Source: Lacticigenium naphthae DSM 19658
GTDB lineage: Bacteria > Bacillota > Bacilli > Lactobacillales > Carnobacteriaceae_A
Reading direction: 5' to 3'
DNA length: 64,000 nt
NCBI RefSeq assembly: GCF_000425865.1
Contig: NZ_AUEG01000001.1
Location: 124,001 to 188,000 of the forward strand
Part shown: in pieces, positions 30,605-39,708 of the stretch
Numbering within the stretch: the first letter of the stretch is position 1
Layout of the letters: each line of letters opens with the position of its first letter
Notes under the pieces: model-generated
Told to the model about the DNA's origin: nothing
Databases searched by the model: none
The model's input: only the letters and a program-made list of their open reading frames with translations
Program-made: the position numbers and the translations under genes

Positions 30605-31792
30605 TTATCTCAAGCGTTCAATATCTCTTGCAATCATAACTTCTTCATCAGTAGGAATCAAGAATACTTTGATTCGAGAATCTTCTGTGGAGATCTCTCT
30701 TTCTTTTCCTCTAACATTGTTTTTTTCTTGATCTAGTTCCACACCAAAACTTGTCATACCATCTATGACATTTTTGCGTGTTTCCGGACCATTTTCTCCA
30801 ATACCTGCAGTGAAGACAATTGCATCTACGCCATTCATTGTTGCTACGTAGGATCCAATATATTTTCTTACACGGTCTTCAAATATACGCAATGCAATAC
30901 GCGCATTTTCATTTGTATCTTCGACTTCTTCTAGGTCGCGCATATCACTAGAAATTCCGGATAAACCTTTTAGTCCAGATTCATTATTTAGAATTTTGAT
31001 CATATCGTTGATATCTGTTAAGCCTAATTTATCCATTAAAAATGGAAGCAATGAAGGATCTATATCCCCAGAACGTGTACCCATTGTCACACCAGCTAAT
31101 GGAGTGAATCCCATTGACGTGTCAACTGATTTACCACCATCTACTGCCGTTATTGAAGCTCCGTTACCTAAATGACAAGTAATGATTTTCAGCTCTTCTA
31201 TCGGACGCTCCATCAATTCAGCTGCTCTTTGTGCAACATATTTATGACTAGTTCCGTGAGCTCCATATTTACGGGCATTATATTTTTCATAATATTCCAT
31301 AGGGATACTATATAGATAATTTACTTTAGGCATTGTTTGATGAAAAGATGTATCAAACACAGCTACGCTAGTAATACCAGGTAATATTTTCCCAAATGCT
31401 TTTATTACAGAAGCATTTGCCGGATTATGCAGAGGTGCAAACTCTGATAAAGATTCAATCTGTTCGATTACTTCGTCAGTAACAAGAACTGAATCATCAA
31501 AGATTTCCCCACCCGCTACTACTCGGTGTCCAACTCCTTCGATTTCTTCAAAGTTTTCGATAATATTCAATTTTGTTAATTGCTCCAGTAACATTTCAAC
31601 TGCTATTTCGTGATCGTTAATGTCTCTGATATCTTTATATTTTTTCCCTTCGCTATACTTAATGGTAAAAATAGAATCATTCAAGCCGATTCTTTCTACT
31701 ACGCCGGAAGCTAAAACTATTTCTTCAGGCATTTCAAATAATTTCCATTTCAAGCTTGAACTTCCTGCATTGATTGCAATTGTTTTTGTCAT
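30605..31792 (-). CDS. ackA: Acetate kinase
   Basis: It interconverts acetyl phosphate plus ADP and acetate plus ATP, linking pyruvate dehydrogenase flux to ATP in lactic acid bacteria. The 395 residues carry the N-terminal phosphate loop [33 protein letters not shown], the catalytic-Arg segment [19 protein letters not shown] and [13 protein letters not shown]. It follows a methyltransferase gene by 30 bp, as in Bacillus ytxK-ackA, so the two are probably co-transcribed. Confidence 0.97.
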   Translation of the reverse strand: MTKTIAINAGSSSLKWKLFEMPEEIVLASGVVERIGLNDSIFTIKYSEGKKYKDIRDINDHEIAVEMLLEQLTKLNIIENFEEIEGVGHRVVAGGEIFDDSVLVTDEVIEQIESLSEFAPLHNPANASVIKAFGKILPGITSVAVFDTSFHQTMPKVNYLYSIPMEYYEKYNARKYGAHGTSHKYVAQRAAELMERPIEELKIITCHLGNGASITAVDGGKSVDTSMGFTPLAGVTMGTRSGDIDPSLLPFLMDKLGLTDINDMIKILNNESGLKGLSGISSDMRDLEEVEDTNENARIALRIFEDRVRKYIGSYVATMNGVDAIVFTAGIGENGPETRKNVIDGMTSFGVELDQEKNNVRGKEREISTEDSRIKVFLIPTDEEVMIARDIERLR

Positions 31793-31822
31793 TCTATACT
31801 CTCTCCTCTTTTAGTGATACTT

Positions 31823-32824
31823 TTAAAATTGTTGTTTCCATAATTTGATTTCCTGCGTAAATCTTTTCACTGCTTCTGCATTTTTGAAATCAGGAGCAGT
31901 TGCTAGCAAGACTTCTTTTGGCTGTCTTGCTTTGGAACCTTTCTTTTGAACAATAAGAATTGCTTTACTCATGGATTGCTCTTTAAACCATTCTTTTGGT
32001 AACTGCACGATGCCATAAAAATACCCAAGATTTTGAATGGTTTCGAGTAATTTAGGAGCTTCAGCCGTATCAAAAAGATTTCCCGGAACTAAAAAGAAGC
32101 CGAATCCACTCTCTTTTAAATAGTCCATACTTTGTTCAATGAACAAGTGGTGTACAAAGGAGTGTCCCTCTTCAGATTTAGTTTGAAACCGTTCTGCATT
32201 GTCATCTATCGGATAATAACCCACAGGAAGATCACTAACTACTAGGTCTGAAGGTTCGTAGAGCAAATTAGTTAAGGCATCCTGATGTGTCAAATGTATT
32301 TTTTTTTGTTGCAACTCAGCACTTATTGCTGTTAAGGATAACAGCGTTTCGTCATTGTCTATTCCTCTTAAAACTAATTCTTTATTATTTTCATCAAAAT
32401 AATTTTTTAATACAAATACTAAGTTTCCAGTTCCAATAGCAGGATCCAATAAAGATACAGAATCATTATCTAACTCCACAAATATATCAACGAGAAAAGC
32501 CATAAGAAGACCTATAGCATCGGGTGTCATTTGGTGGTTAGGTTGTATGTAATCCTCTTTTGTACCTTTGATGATCGCTAGTTGCATTGCTTTCCGGAAA
32601 TCCTCACTTGTTGCATCTAGTTCTAAAATATGACTATATATACTCTTTAATTGACTGTTTGTGGATTCAGTTAAATTATATTCTGCAGGAATCATTCCAT
32701 TTTCCGAAATATTTTGACCTGTTTCAATTAAACTTTCAAAATAAGAAAGCTCTAACTCTTTTTTTAAAAGTAAAACTGATTCATTCATTAAGTCAAAAAG
32801 AGAATTTACATTTTCAATAGCCAC
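31823..32824 (-). CDS. YtxK-like class I SAM-dependent methyltransferase
   Basis: A predicted cytoplasmic methyltransferase of the N6-adenine-DNA-methylase-like YtxK family; no target is known. The 333 residues include the SAM motif SLLDPAIGTGNLVFVLKN (about residues 119-137) and DLVVSDLPVGYYPID in place of the usual (N/D)PPY motif. The DLPVGYY variant recurs in this family as I recall it. In some relatives this gene ends a comG competence operon; here rpmA is upstream and no com gene is seen. Confidence 0.85.
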   Translation of the reverse strand: MAIENVNSLFDLMNESVLLLKKELELSYFESLIETGQNISENGMIPAEYNLTESTNSQLKSIYSHILELDATSEDFRKAMQLAIIKGTKEDYIQPNHQMTPDAIGLLMAFLVDIFVELDNDSVSLLDPAIGTGNLVFVLKNYFDENNKELVLRGIDNDETLLSLTAISAELQQKKIHLTHQDALTNLLYEPSDLVVSDLPVGYYPIDDNAERFQTKSEEGHSFVHHLFIEQSMDYLKESGFGFFLVPGNLFDTAEAPKLLETIQNLGYFYGIVQLPKEWFKEQSMSKAILIVQKKGSKARQPKEVLLATAPDFKNAEAVKRFTQEIKLWKQQF

Positions 32825-32988
32825 AGTGACCCACCTTTCTAAAACTAAAATCTATTTCTATTTTAACTGAACCTTTACTAATTCACAAGCTATATTCCCA
32901 TTTTGCTGTACTAGTATTACTAATATACTGTACTATAAAAAATCCAATCTATTCTTTTGAATGCTTACTTTACTGTATTTTTATAATA

Positions 32989-33020
32989 AAAAAGAACTTA
33001 GGTAGATACCTAAGCTCTTT
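32989..33020 (-). terminator. Terminator of the rplU-prp-rpmA operon
   Basis: AAGAGCTTAGGTA pairs with TACCTAAGTTCTT, followed by U6 on the minus strand. Confidence 0.85.
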
Positions 33021-33033
33021 TAATTATTCTCGA

Positions 33034-33318
33034 TTATTGAGCAACTGGATAAATAGAAACTTGTTTTTTGTCGCGTCCTTTTCTTTCAAAACGAACAACG
33101 CCATCACATTTTGCGTATAATGTGTCGTCTCCACCTATTCCTACGTTTACTCCAGGATGAATTTTAGTTCCGCGTTGGCGGTATAAAATTGATCCTCCAG
33201 GAACAGTTTGACCATCCCCACATTTTGAACCTAATCGTTTGGATTGCGAATCACGACCATTAGTTGTTGAGCCGCCACCTTTTTTGTGGGCAAATAATTG
33301 TAAATTCATTTTTAACAT
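33034..33318 (-). CDS. rpmA: Large ribosomal subunit protein bL27, with cleavable N-terminus
   Basis: A 50S protein whose N-terminus reaches the peptidyl transferase centre. The 94 residues begin [21 protein letters not shown]. The [11 protein letters not shown] sequence is the site cut by the protease Prp in Firmicutes, encoded by the gene just upstream. Conserved [18 protein letters not shown] and [14 protein letters not shown] are present. Two Cys residues (SKCGDG, AKCDG) are less usual. A GGGAGGTG site lies 7 bp before the chosen start. Confidence 0.97.
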   Translation of the reverse strand: MLKMNLQLFAHKKGGGSTTNGRDSQSKRLGSKCGDGQTVPGGSILYRQRGTKIHPGVNVGIGGDDTLYAKCDGVVRFERKGRDKKQVSIYPVAQ

Positions 33319-33336
33319 CCGAATGCACCTCCCATT

Positions 33337-33678
33337 TTATTTTATAGTCCGTACATTGATATGATCTGCATATTCATTAGCTATGTCTGAAATAGAAATA
33401 AATAAGCTCTCCAACAACAATTGAATGATCTCTTGCTGCTTAATCGAAAGCTCATTAAGTGGAAATGTCACATATAAATAACCACCATTTTTTTCATCTA
33501 TCTCTGTAATCGGTTTGACATGACTTAATTTTTCGATGCTATTGACCGCTCCTATACTAAGAGCGGAAGCAGCTGCACATACTATATCGTAACCATAAGG
33601 ACCTGAATCAGCATGTCCAGTCATTTCAACTGAAACTATCTCGTTAACATCATTGCGATGAAAAGATGCTTGTATCAT
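33337..33678 (-). CDS. prp: Ribosomal-processing cysteine protease Prp
   Basis: It removes the N-terminal extension of bL27, a step essential in Firmicutes that carry the long form. The 113 residues show the conserved His in EMTGHADSGPYGYDIVCAA and the catalytic Cys in DIVCAAASAL. It lies between rplU and rpmA, the standard arrangement, and both the protease and its substrate site are visible here. Confidence 0.95.
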   Translation of the reverse strand: MIQASFHRNDVNEIVSVEMTGHADSGPYGYDIVCAAASALSIGAVNSIEKLSHVKPITEIDEKNGGYLYVTFPLNELSIKQQEIIQLLLESLFISISDIANEYADHINVRTIK

Positions 33679-33698
33679 TACCTCATCTGCCTTTGTTC

Positions 33699-34007
33699 TT
33701 ATGCATTGATTTTGTTGATCATAATTTTTGAATAAGGTTGACGATGTCCTTGTTTACGGTGAGTGTGTTTTTTAGGTTTGTATTTATACGTTACGACTTT
33801 TTTCGCACGTCCCTGTTTTTCAACAGTTCCTTCAACACTAGCTCCAGAAACAATAGGAGATCCTACTGTAGTTTCTTCTCCTCCGAGAAGTAAAACTTCA
33901 TCAAAAATAACTGTGTCACCTGCTAATACGTTTAATTTTTCTACGTAAATAGATTGACCCTCTTCAACTTTGATTTGTTTTCCACCAGTTTTAATAATTG
34001 CGTACAT
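33699..34007 (-). CDS. rplU: Large ribosomal subunit protein bL21
   Basis: A 50S subunit protein that contacts 23S rRNA. The 102 residues begin [18 protein letters not shown] and end with [19 protein letters not shown], all typical. The start at 34007 has AAGGAGGTG 7 bp before it; an upstream extension into the leader is not real. First gene of rplU-prp-rpmA. Confidence 0.97.
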   Translation of the reverse strand: MYAIIKTGGKQIKVEEGQSIYVEKLNVLAGDTVIFDEVLLLGGEETTVGSPIVSGASVEGTVEKQGRAKKVVTYKYKPKKHTHRKQGHRQPYSKIMINKINA

Positions 34008-34113
34008 TCTATGCACCTCCTTAATAGACTTAGACTCGCCAAGATAAGTGGTTGTTGCCAACGCTTAAGACTTATCGATGCGCGGTTGTAGTTGTGGTGC
34101 TACACATTTACAA
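34008..34113 (-). promoter_or_regulatory. rplU 5' leader (probable L21 leader element)
   Basis: About 105 nt between the promoter and rplU. The RNA can form GATAAGT...ACTTATC with a large structured loop (minus strand 34075-34042). Rfam describes an L21 leader at this position in Firmicutes; I matched it by position and structure only. An autoregulatory role is expected. Confidence 0.55.
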
Positions 34114-34120
34114 CATTAAT

Positions 34121-34149
34121 AGCATATCAAATTTGACCAGGAGAGTCAA
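34121..34149 (-). promoter_or_regulatory. Promoter of the rplU-prp-rpmA operon
   Basis: TTGACT, a 17-bp spacer and TATGCT on the minus strand, about 115-140 bp before rplU. Confidence 0.7.
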
Positions 34150-34170
34150 TTCTTATTTTCATCTGGAGAA

Positions 34171-34827
34171 TTATTCATTTAAAAATTTCTTTGAAGAAAC
34201 CGTGCGTTGACTAAACTGTTCTGCGAATCTCAAATCATGTGTGATCATCAATATTCCAATTCCTTCTTCAGCAATCGTTGTTAGCAGCTCACCAAATCGG
34301 TCTGCAGTCTCATGATCTAGTGCCGAAGTCGGTTCATCTAAGCATAGTATTTTCGGATTGAGCATCAATGCCCTTGCAATGGCCACTCTTTGTTTTTGCC
34401 CACCGGATAACGCACTCGGATAAACATTTTCTTTTTCAATTATATCTAATTCTTCTAACAATTTTTCTGCTTTTTCATTTGCTTCTTCCCGACTCATTTT
34501 TTTATTGAGGATAGGACTAAGTGTACAGTTCTCTTTCACAGTTAAATGAGGGAACAGTTGAAAGTCTTGAAAAACCATCCCAATTTCATCAGGATTCGGT
34601 TTTTCATTTCCTTTATTTTCATTGCTAGAAAGATAAATTTTGCCCCCCAAATATATTTCCCCTTTATCCGCGGGTTCTAACTTATTCAATATACGAAGAA
34701 AAGTTGTTTTTCCAGAGCCTGAAGATCCCACTATCGAAACTATTTCCTTTGGTTTTAGTGTTAATGAAAAATCATCAATGAGTATTGTTTCATTCATTAC
34801 TTTTCCTAAATTCTTTACTTCTAACAC
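34171..34827 (-). CDS. Amino-acid ABC transporter ATP-binding protein
   Basis: The ATPase of a polar-amino-acid importer. The 218 residues have Walker A IVGSSGSGKTTFLRIL, the Q-loop in MVFQDFQLFPHLTV, signature LSGGQKQRVAIARAL, Walker B KILCLDEPTSALDHE and the switch His in LMITHDLRFAEQF. It follows the permease by 15 bp and is the last gene of the three-gene operon, which has a T-box leader upstream. The family usually carries 240 residues, so this one is slightly short at the C-terminus but complete in its motifs. Confidence 0.93.
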   Translation of the reverse strand: MLEVKNLGKVMNETILIDDFSLTLKPKEIVSIVGSSGSGKTTFLRILNKLEPADKGEIYLGGKIYLSSNENKGNEKPNPDEIGMVFQDFQLFPHLTVKENCTLSPILNKKMSREEANEKAEKLLEELDIIEKENVYPSALSGGQKQRVAIARALMLNPKILCLDEPTSALDHETADRFGELLTTIAEEGIGILMITHDLRFAEQFSQRTVSSKKFLNE

Positions 34828-34842
34828 TTGATCTCCCCCTTT

Positions 34843-35472
34843 TTAAAACTGGAATTTCTTCTCTATATAGTTCAATAAATATGTCAGAATACCCGTAATG
34901 ATCAAATATAAGATGCCTACAAAAATAAATGGGATGAGTGAAGCATAACGATTAGCCGCTATTTGTCCAGCTCTTAAAACTTCACCTAATCCTAGAATGT
35001 ATACTAGCGAAGTATCTTTTACCAACGCAAGAACTTCGTTGCCAACACTTGGAAGAGTTGTTTTTAATACTTGCGGTAAGATAACTTTAGTATATCCCTT
35101 GAAATGACTGATCCCTAAAACTTTTAAAGCTTCAAACTGTCCGTTGGGTATTCCAACCATCCCTCCTCGGAAAATTTCTGCAAAATATGCTGTATAATTT
35201 AGTATAAAAGCAAATGTCGCAGCGGGAAAACGATCTAATACTATACCAATATAGGGAAGACCAAAAAATACAAACATAAGTTGTAGCAAAAGAGGTGTTC
35301 CCCGCATTACATATATATATAGTTGGATGGCCGGCTGCATTATTTTAGGACCATATACTCTTAAAACAGCTACCGCTAAACCTAGAGGAAGCGAGATAGC
35401 GAGTACGATACTAAATAAACTCACTGTTACTCCTAATCCATCGATTATAGAAGGGATGGTTGACCACAACAT
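34843..35472 (-). CDS. Amino-acid ABC transporter permease
   Basis: The membrane component of a polar-amino-acid importer of the HisMQ type. The 209 residues hold about five transmembrane helices and the EAA-loop motif region VPNGQFEALKVLGISHFKGYTKVILPQ that contacts the ATPase. ATG at 35472 has GGAGG 8 bp before it; the upstream TTG start lies inside that site. It follows the binding-protein gene by 32 bp. Confidence 0.93.
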   Translation of the reverse strand: MLWSTIPSIIDGLGVTVSLFSIVLAISLPLGLAVAVLRVYGPKIMQPAIQLYIYVMRGTPLLLQLMFVFFGLPYIGIVLDRFPAATFAFILNYTAYFAEIFRGGMVGIPNGQFEALKVLGISHFKGYTKVILPQVLKTTLPSVGNEVLALVKDTSLVYILGLGEVLRAGQIAANRYASLIPFIFVGILYLIITGILTYLLNYIEKKFQF

Positions 35473-35504
35473 AATTATTTCCTCCAATTCTTAATTCTTG
35501 AATT

Positions 35505-36293
35505 TTATTCTGTAAACCATTCTGCATAGATACTATCGTAAGTACCATTTTCCATTAAGTTTTCAATTGATGCATTTATTTCTTCTCGTAACGTATCATC
35601 ATCTGGTCTGAATCCAATTGCGTATTCTTCTTTTCCAAAGTCTTCATCTAATACTTTGTAGGCTGCATCAGGATTTTGGTTCATATAAAAGCGTCCTAGC
35701 GTTTCGTCTACGACGATCGCATCGCTTCTTCCAGAAATCAAATCATTGAACACGTCATTATTCGAAGGATATTGGACGATTTCTCCATTTTGAAATTTTT
35801 CACTGATATTACTCGCATCACTTTCAATTGCTTCCACAGCACTTGAAGATTGTTGGGCTGCAACCACTTTACCCTCTAAGTCAGATTTTTCATTAATTCC
35901 ATTTTCCTCTAGAGTAACAATTAGTTGGCTATTATTTAAATACGGTATTCCAAAGTCCACTTTTTCTGCTCGTTCATCCGTAATAGTATATCCATTCCAA
36001 ATCATATCGATATTTCCAGCGTTTAGTTCAGTTTCTTTCATCGCCCAGTCGATTGGCTGGAAGGAAATCTCATAATCTAAATCTTCAGCTACCGCATTGG
36101 CTAAATCAATATCAAACCCGATCAATTCACCTTCATCATTTCTGAAACCCATTGGAGCAAATGTATCATCTAGACCAATAATTAATTCTTTTTGTTCTTC
36201 TACATTGGTTTCTTCTGGTGATTGACATGCTGCAAGAAACATTCCTGTGAGAGCTAAACCTGTCATAAGTGTTTTTTTTGTATAGTTTTTCAT
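35505..36293 (-). CDS. Amino-acid ABC transporter substrate-binding lipoprotein
   Basis: A membrane-anchored extracellular binding protein of family 3 (polar amino acids). Residues 1-23 form a lipoprotein signal with lipobox LAAC at Cys23. The mature part shows the family start IIGLDDTFAPMGFRNDEGELIGFDIDLA, IDMIWNGYTITDERAEKVDFG and SDAIVVDETLGRFYM. Length of 262 residues is normal. The ligand cannot be named from sequence; the T-box upstream should reveal it once its specifier is resolved. GGAGG lies 8 bp before ATG. Confidence 0.93.
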   Translation of the reverse strand: MKNYTKKTLMTGLALTGMFLAACQSPEETNVEEQKELIIGLDDTFAPMGFRNDEGELIGFDIDLANAVAEDLDYEISFQPIDWAMKETELNAGNIDMIWNGYTITDERAEKVDFGIPYLNNSQLIVTLEENGINEKSDLEGKVVAAQQSSSAVEAIESDASNISEKFQNGEIVQYPSNNDVFNDLISGRSDAIVVDETLGRFYMNQNPDAAYKVLDEDFGKEEYAIGFRPDDDTLREEINASIENLMENGTYDSIYAEWFTE

Positions 36294-36380
36294 ACATTTA
36301 TCCTCCTAGTTTAAATTAACAGTGAACTTTTCAATTAAAAATATTCTCTCTATTTAAGGCTGCAGTCCTTAAAATAAAAA

Positions 36381-36640
36381 AATCGTCCTTTAATCCTCTC
36401 CAAACGGAAAGAATTAAAGGACGATTGGAATAATCGTGGTCCCACCTTTATTCGTAACAATAATTGTTACCTCAGCACGTTCAAACTACTAAACGCCGGC
36501 ATGTTAACGGATGCGACCGGATAAGCTTACTCAACTTCAGCCATCAGCTCAGAGATGTGTTTTCAAATTCGTCTGTTAGTTACTCGCACCGACCGTAACC
36601 TCTCTGAAATAGACATCCTTTTACTTTTTCTCTTCATTGC
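36381..36640 (-). promoter_or_regulatory. T-box leader of the amino-acid ABC transporter operon
   Basis: The T-box sequence AAAGGTGGGACCACGATT reads on the minus strand at 36449-36432. A terminator with a 14-bp stem (AATCGTCCTTTAAT/ATTAAAGGACGATT) and U7 lies at 36381-36426, and its upstream arm overlaps the end of the antiterminator, so the two are mutually exclusive. Stem I elements (CAGAGAGG...GGTGCGAGTAAC, 36605-36575) lie upstream. The likely specifier region is GAAAACACATCTCTG near 36566-36552 and I cannot choose the codon (Thr ACA, His CAC, Ile ATC are all present). Confidence 0.9.
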
Positions 36641-36667
36641 TTTTGATTTTTTTATATCTTAGCATAC

Positions 36668-37462
36668 TTATTTGTTTTTACCAAATAGTTTTTGCCAAAT
36701 ACTTAATTTTTCTTCTTTGATACTCATGAGAGGAACAGTTTCTCCCAATATTCTTCGTGCTATGTTCCGATATGCCTGAGAAGCTGAATTATCTGGATTT
36801 AAGACAACCGGATTTCCTTGGTTAGAGGAACGTACGACATTATCATCATCAAATATGATCCCTAGTAAGTCAACAGACAAATGGCGTGTGATTTCGTCAA
36901 CGTCCATCACTTCTCCACTTTGCATCATATTTTTTCGAATGCGGTTGATTATTAACTTGGGTCCAATAATATCCGTTTTTTCTATTAATCCAATAATTCG
37001 ATCTGCATCTCGGATAGCCGATATTTCCGGGGTAGTGATAAGAATCGCTTCATCTGCTGCCGCAATAGAATTTTTGAAACCTTGCTCAATTCCTGCTGGA
37101 CAATCAATCAATATATAATCATAATCAGATTTTAATTCGCCGACTAAATCTATCATTTGTTGTTCATTAACAGCACTTTTGTCTGCATTTTGTGCAGCAG
37201 GCAACAAATAGAGATGATCATTAAATCTTTTATCTTTAATGATTGCTTGATGCAACTTAGCTCTTTCTTCCACAACATCTACGATATCATAGATAATTCT
37301 ATTTTCAAGGCCTAATACAACATCGAGATTCCTCAATCCTATGTCCATATCGACCAAACAAACTTTTTTACCTTGTAACGCAAGTGCTGTTCCGATATTT
37401 GCAGTAGAGGTCGTTTTTCCTACTCCACCTTTTCCAGATGTAATGACTATTGCTTTACCCAT
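36668..37462 (-). CDS. minD: Septum site-determining ATPase MinD
   Basis: A membrane-binding ATPase that places the division site by directing MinC. The sequence from MGKAIVITSGKGGVGKTTST carries the deviant Walker A, followed by DMDIGLRNLDVVLGLENRIIYD and LIDCPAGIEQGF. The C-terminal amphipathic helix (EEKLSIWQKLFGKNK) is the membrane-targeting sequence. ATG at 37462 was chosen over one two codons earlier since the family starts MG..IVITSG and the GAGGAGG site is 10 bp away rather than 4. It overlaps minC by 8 bp. Confidence 0.96.
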   Translation of the reverse strand: MGKAIVITSGKGGVGKTTSTANIGTALALQGKKVCLVDMDIGLRNLDVVLGLENRIIYDIVDVVEERAKLHQAIIKDKRFNDHLYLLPAAQNADKSAVNEQQMIDLVGELKSDYDYILIDCPAGIEQGFKNSIAAADEAILITTPEISAIRDADRIIGLIEKTDIIGPKLIINRIRKNMMQSGEVMDVDEITRHLSVDLLGIIFDDDNVVRSSNQGNPVVLNPDNSASQAYRNIARRILGETVPLMSIKEEKLSIWQKLFGKNK

Positions 37463-38171
37463 TTTCATATAGCCTCCTCGACAAGTTACCTAGTTGGGGT
37501 CTAACTTTTTTCAGTCCATTGACTGGTTCAAAATCCAAAATATGTAAGTCATTCATATAAGCAGCTTTATACGAAAACTTAGTAGACGATTGATTTTCTT
37601 CATTTTCTTCGCTGTTTTCTTCCATCACATGAATATGATCTGCGATTCTTACTTGAGATTTGTGTGCAAAATTAGAAACAACCACTGCTTGATCATTTCC
37701 TTCAAATCCCGCATGCGCAATTCCTTGCAGTTCTCCGATAATAAATATATTACCTTTAGATCGAATCATCCCACCAGGATTGATATTTCCTATTAAAAGA
37801 ATATCCCCAGATGCTTCTATAATTTGTCCACTTCTTACAGTTGCTATTTCTAATATTAAGCTAACTTCTTTTTGCCACATTTCAGCTTTTTCAATCTCAA
37901 TTACATCTGACGTGATTGCTTTCACTTTAAAAAGAGGAATCTCTTCAATAGTTTCCCGTATTTTAATCTTTTCAGATTCCTCAAATAGACGTTTACCGGT
38001 TTTAACGAGAACTTGAATTTCTTTATGTTTATTTGAGAAAGATTGGCTATCTTTTTTTATTCCTTGAATCAATTCAGCTAATTCTTCCATCAATTCATCA
38101 TAAGATCCGGAGTCCTGTAAATGTATCTGATAGCCATCTTTTACCCCTTTTAAAAGGATTTTCTGAGCCAA
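37455..38171 (-). CDS. minC: Septum site-determining protein MinC
   Basis: It inhibits FtsZ assembly away from midcell, working with MinD. The 238 residues have a divergent N-terminal domain (about 1-95) and the beta-helical C-terminal domain with RSGQIIEASGDILLIGNINPGG and the ELQGIAHAGF segment. A Glu-rich insert (EENSEENEENQSS, about residues 187-199) interrupts the last region. The next gene minD begins before its stop, so the pair is coupled. MreD lies 29 bp upstream. Confidence 0.93.
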   Translation of the reverse strand: MAQKILLKGVKDGYQIHLQDSGSYDELMEELAELIQGIKKDSQSFSNKHKEIQVLVKTGKRLFEESEKIKIRETIEEIPLFKVKAITSDVIEIEKAEMWQKEVSLILEIATVRSGQIIEASGDILLIGNINPGGMIRSKGNIFIIGELQGIAHAGFEGNDQAVVVSNFAHKSQVRIADHIHVMEENSEENEENQSSTKFSYKAAYMNDLHILDFEPVNGLKKVRPQLGNLSRRLYENG

Positions 38172-38200
38172 GACAACTCCTCCTTAATTAATGCCATATT

Positions 38201-38725
38201 TTATTTAGAATTTACCGTTTTTTTCATTAAGTGGTTTAGTGGAAAGTAAATTGTCGGGAACATCATCACATTTAACAGCAAAGTATACCCCAATCGAATA
38301 GCTAAAAAATCTATTAGTGTGAAACTAGTAAAATCGATCATATAATAAATTCCGTAAACCATAAATTCGAATACTGTTATAAATAAAATTTGAAATAAAC
38401 CAATCGTCCAAAAATTTCTATTAAAAAAATTTTTAAAATGAAAAACCATGTTCACTAATAAAACTAAAAAAAACATATAAATACCCAAAATACCACTATA
38501 GTAACTATCGTAAACGAATCCTATGAGGAAAGTTAACATGATCAACTTCTTGAAATCCAAGTGAAATGAAAAAAAGATTAGACCCATGAGCATCATTCGT
38601 GGAACCATCATTTTTAAATCATCTGGGAAAAATGACTTGATCACTATACTTAAAAAACCATCAGTCAATAATAATCCAAACAGAATAAGTGAAGGAAGAA
38701 TGAAAGGAGATGTCTTACTCTTCAT
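38201..38725 (-). CDS. mreD: Rod-shape-determining protein MreD
   Basis: A small integral membrane protein of the elongasome. The 174 residues hold about five or six transmembrane helices, with a basic start (MKSKTSPFILPSLILFGLLL) and a low-complexity aromatic C-terminus. Sequence similarity is weak in this family, so the call rests on length, topology and position after mreC. The ATG at 38725 begins 1 bp after the mreC stop, which suits coupling, rather than a GTG inside mreC. Confidence 0.9.
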   Translation of the reverse strand: MKSKTSPFILPSLILFGLLLTDGFLSIVIKSFFPDDLKMMVPRMMLMGLIFFSFHLDFKKLIMLTFLIGFVYDSYYSGILGIYMFFLVLLVNMVFHFKNFFNRNFWTIGLFQILFITVFEFMVYGIYYMIDFTSFTLIDFLAIRLGYTLLLNVMMFPTIYFPLNHLMKKTVNSK

Positions 38726-38726
38726 T

Positions 38727-39584
38727 TTATTCTTCCCCACTTTCTATGTTTCGGTTAACAATTGTTACATAACGAATATCATTATAGTCACTAGCTGGTT
38801 CAATAAAAACTTTTTGGGATAGGCCAAAACTATCTAATGAAATTTCCTTAACGGTTCCGACAACTAACCCTCGTGGAGTCTTTCCTCCCAATCCGGAAGT
38901 AATGACCTGTTCACCTATTTCAATTTTTACTTCAGTAGTTATTTGCTCCATAATCAATCGATTCGTTGGTTGATCATATGCATTTACAACTCCATGAACA
39001 ACTTTGCCTTCAGCTGATATGACTTCAGCAGATACTTGGTTATTTCTTTGATCTAACGTTGAAAGCAATTGAACTTTCGAGCTAGTTGGGCTCACCTCTG
39101 TAATGCGTCCTATCATTCCATTACCGGAGAGTACAGCCATCCCCTCTTTAATTTGGCTTTGACTACCTTGATTAATAACAATTTGTTCTAGCCATCCATC
39201 TGGATTTCTTGAGATGACTGTCCCCGTTATCTTTTGGTAATCTGTCAATGTTTCTTGAATGTTTATTTCTTCTCTCAATTGTTCATTTTCATTTTTTAAA
39301 ACGCTAAGTTCAGCTTGAGTTTCGTAAAGTTGCTCAATTTCTCTTTTTAATCTTTGATTTTCGGTATACGTATCTTGTATCTGATCTACTGTTTCAAAAA
39401 GATTATTCACCGCATTTGCAGGTTTAGAGAATACTCTCCCAGAAATAGCAACTACATCATTAGAAATACGTTGGACGAAAGGAGCAGAACCTGAACGGTT
39501 TAAAGAAAGTGAAAAAATTGCGAGAAAAAAAATTACACTAACCAGGATAATTATAAGCTTTTTGTTGGAAAAAAACTGATTCAC
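38727..39584 (-). CDS. mreC: Rod-shape-determining protein MreC
   Basis: A membrane-anchored, extracellular scaffold for peptidoglycan synthesis in the elongasome. From a GTG at 39584 (AGAGGTG 6 bp before) the protein starts MNQFFSNKKLIIILVSVIF with one transmembrane helix. A coiled coil (about residues 65-115) and the two-barrel domain follow, with VISRNPDGWLEQIVINQG, NGMIGRITEVSPTSSKV and SGLGGKTPRGLVVG. The TTG 24 bp upstream is within the presumed ribosome site. The gap to mreB is about 100 bp and contains a hairpin. Confidence 0.95.
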   Translation of the reverse strand: MNQFFSNKKLIIILVSVIFFLAIFSLSLNRSGSAPFVQRISNDVVAISGRVFSKPANAVNNLFETVDQIQDTYTENQRLKREIEQLYETQAELSVLKNENEQLREEINIQETLTDYQKITGTVISRNPDGWLEQIVINQGSQSQIKEGMAVLSGNGMIGRITEVSPTSSKVQLLSTLDQRNNQVSAEVISAEGKVVHGVVNAYDQPTNRLIMEQITTEVKIEIGEQVITSGLGGKTPRGLVVGTVKEISLDSFGLSQKVFIEPASDYNDIRYVTIVNRNIESGEE

Positions 39585-39672
39585 TCTTAACACCTCTTTA
39601 TTTCGCAAGCTCCAATTATTTTACCATAATTCAAATCTAAAATGCAGACTTCCTTTAAAATTAATGAAAGAA

Positions 39673-39692
39673 GCGGGAATTTAGATTCCCGC
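39673..39692 (-). terminator. Hairpin between mreB and mreC
   Basis: GCGGGAAT and ATTCCCGC form a perfect 8-bp stem with a 4-nt loop, followed by TTCTTTC on the minus strand. It could attenuate or process transcription within mreBCD. Confidence 0.6.
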
Positions 39693-39708
39693 ATTTCCTT
39701 CATCTATT

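Noticed and set aside
34008-34061. N-terminal extension of rplU
   Set aside because: The family starts MYAIIKTGG and has AAGGAGGTG just before; the extension lies in the leader RNA.
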